In this document: positions 61,895 to 64,000 of the stretch, piece by piece
Layout: each line of letters begins with the position of its first letter
How positions within the stretch are numbered: the first letter of the stretch is position 1
Assembly: GCA_020851075.1 (NCBI GenBank)
Contig: JADZDL010000256.1
Span: 38,385-102,384, forward strand
Length of the DNA: 64,000 nt
Source of the DNA: Planctomycetota bacterium
GTDB taxonomy: Bacteria > Planctomycetota > UBA1135 > UBA2386
Direction: 5' to 3'
The notes under the pieces: model-generated
Told to the model about the DNA's origin: nothing
The model's input: only the letters and a program-made list of their open reading frames with translations
The model's database searches: none
Position numbers and translations under genes: made by a program

Positions 61895-62326
61895 ATGAAG
61901 AAGGTTCAATCACTCGCTGCGATGCTGTTCGCGGCCATGTTCTCGCCCTCGGTAACGATCAATGCGCAGGACAACTGCCCGTTTGAGCGCACGCAGCACA
62001 TCGAGGCCAACATCCAGCACGGCCCCGCGCAGAACTGCGGCGGAGTCAACTACCAGGTCGGTGGGGTGAGCGTCACCACGGCGCGCGATGGTTGCCCGCT
62101 GTATGCGATCTACACGCCGCCCCACGACGTGGCCGTTCGCAGCACCAACCGCACGAGCGTGCAGGTGGTGTCGCTGCAGCCGATCACCAAGGTGATCTTC
62201 GAATGCCGCGACGACTGGTTCTTGATCTTCCCGATCGGCTCCACCTGCGTGTACTCGCGGCAGGTCAACCTGGGGTCGGTTCCTCTCTGCTTGAGCCAGC
62301 CGTGCCCCGAGCGCGCCCAGGCATGA
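61895..62326 (+). CDS. Small secreted Cys-containing protein of unknown function
   Basis: 143 residues, ATG at 61895 with a strong AAGGAG. Signal peptide MKKVQSLAAMLFAAMFSPSVTINAQ. The mature part has seven Cys (DNCPF, QNCGG, DGCPL, FECRD, STCVY, PLCLS, QPCPE), consistent with disulfide bonding outside the cytoplasm, and a beta-rich pattern (GGVNYQVGGVSVTTA, RTSVQVVSLQPITKVIF). No family is recognised. It lies 141 bp after the epimerase, probably in a separate transcript. Confidence 0.65.
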   Translation: MKKVQSLAAMLFAAMFSPSVTINAQDNCPFERTQHIEANIQHGPAQNCGGVNYQVGGVSVTTARDGCPLYAIYTPPHDVAVRSTNRTSVQVVSLQPITKVIFECRDDWFLIFPIGSTCVYSRQVNLGSVPLCLSQPCPERAQA

Positions 62327-62389
62327 CGCCCCCCATGGCGCACTAGTAGTAGGCACGGTGCGCAATGTGCGCCACCGGCCACACCCGCC

Positions 62390-62422
62390 GGTCCGGGCAC
62401 GCGCTGCTGTGCGGCCCGGACC
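62390..62422 (+). terminator. Strong hairpin between the last two genes
   Basis: GGTCCGGGC/GCCCGGACC (9 perfect pairs), a bulged A, then CGCGC/GTGCG (one G-U pair) closing on loop TGCT. It is 63 nt past one stop and 41 nt before the next start. A weaker stem (GGTGCGC AAT GTGCGCC) precedes it. Terminator or part of a structured leader. Confidence 0.5.
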
Positions 62423-62433
62423 ACGGCCACTAC

Positions 62434-62451
62434 GGCGCCCACTTGGGCGCC
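62434..62451 (+). promoter_or_regulatory. Hairpin adjoining the ribosome binding site of the last gene
   Basis: GGCGCCC ACTT GGGCGCC, followed directly by the Shine-Dalgarno AAGGAG (62452-62457) and the ATG at 62464. The arrangement mirrors the hairpin-then-AAGGAG layout at 61867-61889. Confidence 0.4.
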
Positions 62452-62463
62452 AAGGAGTCTGGC

Positions 62464-63996
62464 ATGTCCACTGCTCGTCCTGATCCCTCGGCCAGCCATC
62501 TGCGATGGCTGCTTCTGCTGGTTGCCATGATCACCATAACCTTCGTTGTGACAAGGTGCTGTGGCCCAGCAAGCCAACCCATCCTCGACCCGCAGGGCCA
62601 ACCTGCCGCACCGCCGACCGACGCCGGCCATACCCTGCAGGCAGCGACGACCCCGGCGGTGCCGACCGAAACCATCGAACGTAGCCTGGCCGCAGCGCCC
62701 CCGCCGGCGACCAAAGCAGTTGAGCCGGAGTTCGCCGAGCTCATCGAGCAGCTGACCCTGCTCGGGGAGGCGACGACAAGCCTCGTACAGAGTGACGAGA
62801 TCGAAGCTGCGCGGGAGAAGGACACCGAGGCGCGGCAGTGCTTCGAAGCACTCATGACGCGCTTCGCGGATGCGGGCGAGCGCGCTCTCGATCTGGCGAC
62901 GAGCCTCGGCATCTCGACGGCGCCACATGACGCGGCGAAGCGGTTTGTGTTGCAGCTGACGCTCGCCATGGAGTGTTCGCGGCGGCACGTGGCGGCGGAG
63001 GCGGCGAAGGACTACTCGCGGCTCGATCCGCTCGTGCACGCGATCCTCGCCGTGCTCCCGCAAAACGCCGAACTCCTGGCGCTCGGTGTCACCGTGCTCG
63101 ACAAACGGCCCTATCTGCGGCTTTGCCACGAGCCCGACGTGCTGGGGCTCGTCGATCAAGCTGGGCGCGAGCAGTTCGATCGCCCGAGCGCGACGCGCCT
63201 GCTGCTGACCCTGTGGGACAACCTGCAACGCACCGGCGAACGTTCGTCGACGGAACTCGCCAGCATGGCGATGCTGCTGCTCGGGGACGCGGATCCGAGC
63301 AAACGCACCGCGGCGTGCCGCCAGCTGCTCGCCGACGCGCGGTATCGCCAGGTCATGCTCGCCTGGCTACGCGAACGCGCCGACGTTGCGGTGGCCATCG
63401 AAGTCGCCAACCTGGCCGCGCAGGAGCTGCCCGCCAACGAAGCGCTAGGGGTGCTGCGAGAACTCGGCCCGACCCTGAAGAACATGCCGAGCGCCTACAT
63501 GTCGCTTGCCTTCCGCGCCCCAGAAGCCATCGGCGATGCGTACCGCGAGTTGCTGGCGGCCAATACGCACGCCGCGATGCGCACCGACCTCATCGCCGGG
63601 CTCGCGATGGCGGACGCCAACCACGCCATTCCAGCCGTGGAACTTGCCCAGGGCTCGGATCCGGCCCCCGAAGTGCGTGCGCAGGCCATGCTGACGCTCA
63701 CCGCAACGGCGACGCTGACCCATGGCGAACAGGCCTGCCAGCGCGCGCTGGACGACCCGGCGATCGGCGGCGACCCGGGCCGCCTCGCCCTGGTTTTCCT
63801 CGCGCTGCAGAACCTCGAGGCGGCCGGCCTCACGAATGCCGTGGACCGGCTGGGCCAACGCATGCGCGCGGCACCACTTCGGGAGGACACGCGGCTGCAG
63901 CTCGAGCAGCTGTTGGCGCGGGCGCTGCCCGGCGGGCAGACCTCGGACCAGCAGAGCCGCGAACGCTCGGGGCCTGGGGCTGGCACGGGAAAGTAG
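62464..63996 (+). CDS. Membrane-anchored helical (HEAT-like) repeat protein
   Basis: 510 residues from the ATG at 62464 with AAGGAG upstream. A signal anchor at about residues 14-32 (WLLLLVAMITITFVVT) is followed by a Pro/Ala linker and a long helical domain. From about residue 250 the helix pairs resemble HEAT or armadillo-like repeats (ASMAMLLLGDADPSKRTAACRQLLAD, AIPAVELAQGSDPAPEVRAQAMLTLTAT). No catalytic motif is seen. A scaffold role at the envelope is inferred. The frame ends 5 bp before the right edge of the window. Confidence 0.7.
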   Translation: MSTARPDPSASHLRWLLLLVAMITITFVVTRCCGPASQPILDPQGQPAAPPTDAGHTLQAATTPAVPTETIERSLAAAPPPATKAVEPEFAELIEQLTLLGEATTSLVQSDEIEAAREKDTEARQCFEALMTRFADAGERALDLATSLGISTAPHDAAKRFVLQLTLAMECSRRHVAAEAAKDYSRLDPLVHAILAVLPQNAELLALGVTVLDKRPYLRLCHEPDVLGLVDQAGREQFDRPSATRLLLTLWDNLQRTGERSSTELASMAMLLLGDADPSKRTAACRQLLADARYRQVMLAWLRERADVAVAIEVANLAAQELPANEALGVLRELGPTLKNMPSAYMSLAFRAPEAIGDAYRELLAANTHAAMRTDLIAGLAMADANHAIPAVELAQGSDPAPEVRAQAMLTLTATATLTHGEQACQRALDDPAIGGDPGRLALVFLALQNLEAAGLTNAVDRLGQRMRAAPLREDTRLQLEQLLARALPGGQTSDQQSRERSGPGAGTGK

Positions 63997-64000
63997 CCCA

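Noticed and set aside
1..64000. CRISPR array, tRNA or rRNA genes
   Set aside because: No regularly spaced direct repeats, no cloverleaf-like segments with a CCA end or T-loop pattern and no rRNA-like stretches were noticed; a tRNA scan would be needed to exclude them formally.

Overview
The window is GC-rich, gene-dense bacterial chromosome. It most resembles a member of the Planctomycetota. The pointers are a roughly 720-residue GreA-type elongation factor with a long N-terminal extension (also known from Chlamydiae), an ECF sigma factor beside a membrane-anchored Ser/Thr kinase with TPR repeats, many secreted proteins of unknown function with a shared C-terminal beta-rich module, a REP-associated-type tyrosine transposase, DUF2293 and DUF4262 proteins, and a MoxR-DUF58-transglutaminase cluster. 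This is an inference from gene content: no rRNA, tRNA, CRISPR array or phage region was seen.

Layout. 1-2.1 kb: the start of a PilB/PilT-like ATPase, a small membrane protein, and a protein with a histone H1-like Lys/Pro/Ala tail behind a structured leader. 2.3-10.9 kb: a tight seven-gene run (giant GreA, alpha/beta hydrolase, D-serine dehydratase-like enzyme, TPR protein, MoxR ATPase, DUF58 protein, TgpA-like transglutaminase) with several 4-8 bp overlaps. 10.9-15.6 kb: an M28 peptidase lipoprotein coupled to a LiuC-like hydratase, two alpha/beta-hydrolase lipoproteins and a solo IS200/RAYT-type transposase. 15.6-21 kb: a radical SAM/SPASM gene with a small partner, an EamA permease and a YfhO-type membrane protein. 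21-23.4 kb: two tandem thioredoxin-like paralogues; the second has an in-frame TGA exactly where the first has its only Cys. 23.5-33 kb: beta-helix protein, DUF523, AlkD-type repair protein, GH95 fucosidase, GH18 chitinase and surface proteins. 33-40 kb: YheT-like hydrolase, DUF2293, DUF4262, an S15 peptidase and methylcrotonyl-CoA carboxylase beta subunit. 40-46 kb: a cluster of secreted proteins including a tandem duplication. 46-54 kb: TerB-like protein, dicarboxylate symporter, SbcCD and a class A beta-lactamase-like lipoprotein. 54-60 kb: ECF sigma factor, kinase and a carboxypeptidase-regulatory-domain protein. 60-64 kb: a DUF4291 gene inserted in front of an epimerase between 29-bp direct repeats, then two exported or anchored proteins with hairpins beside their ribosome binding sites.

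The standout is the gene at 22178-23350. The reading frame continues for 252 codons past the TGA with strong similarity to its neighbour. The codon sits in a thioredoxin-like domain, and a stable hairpin with the spacing and loop features expected of a bacterial SECIS element follows it. It is a candidate selenoprotein; a recent nonsense mutation is the main alternative.

The organism looks like an aerobic or facultative polymer degrader: it encodes fucoside and chitin hydrolases, exported peptidases, leucine-catabolism enzymes and double-strand-break and alkylation repair.
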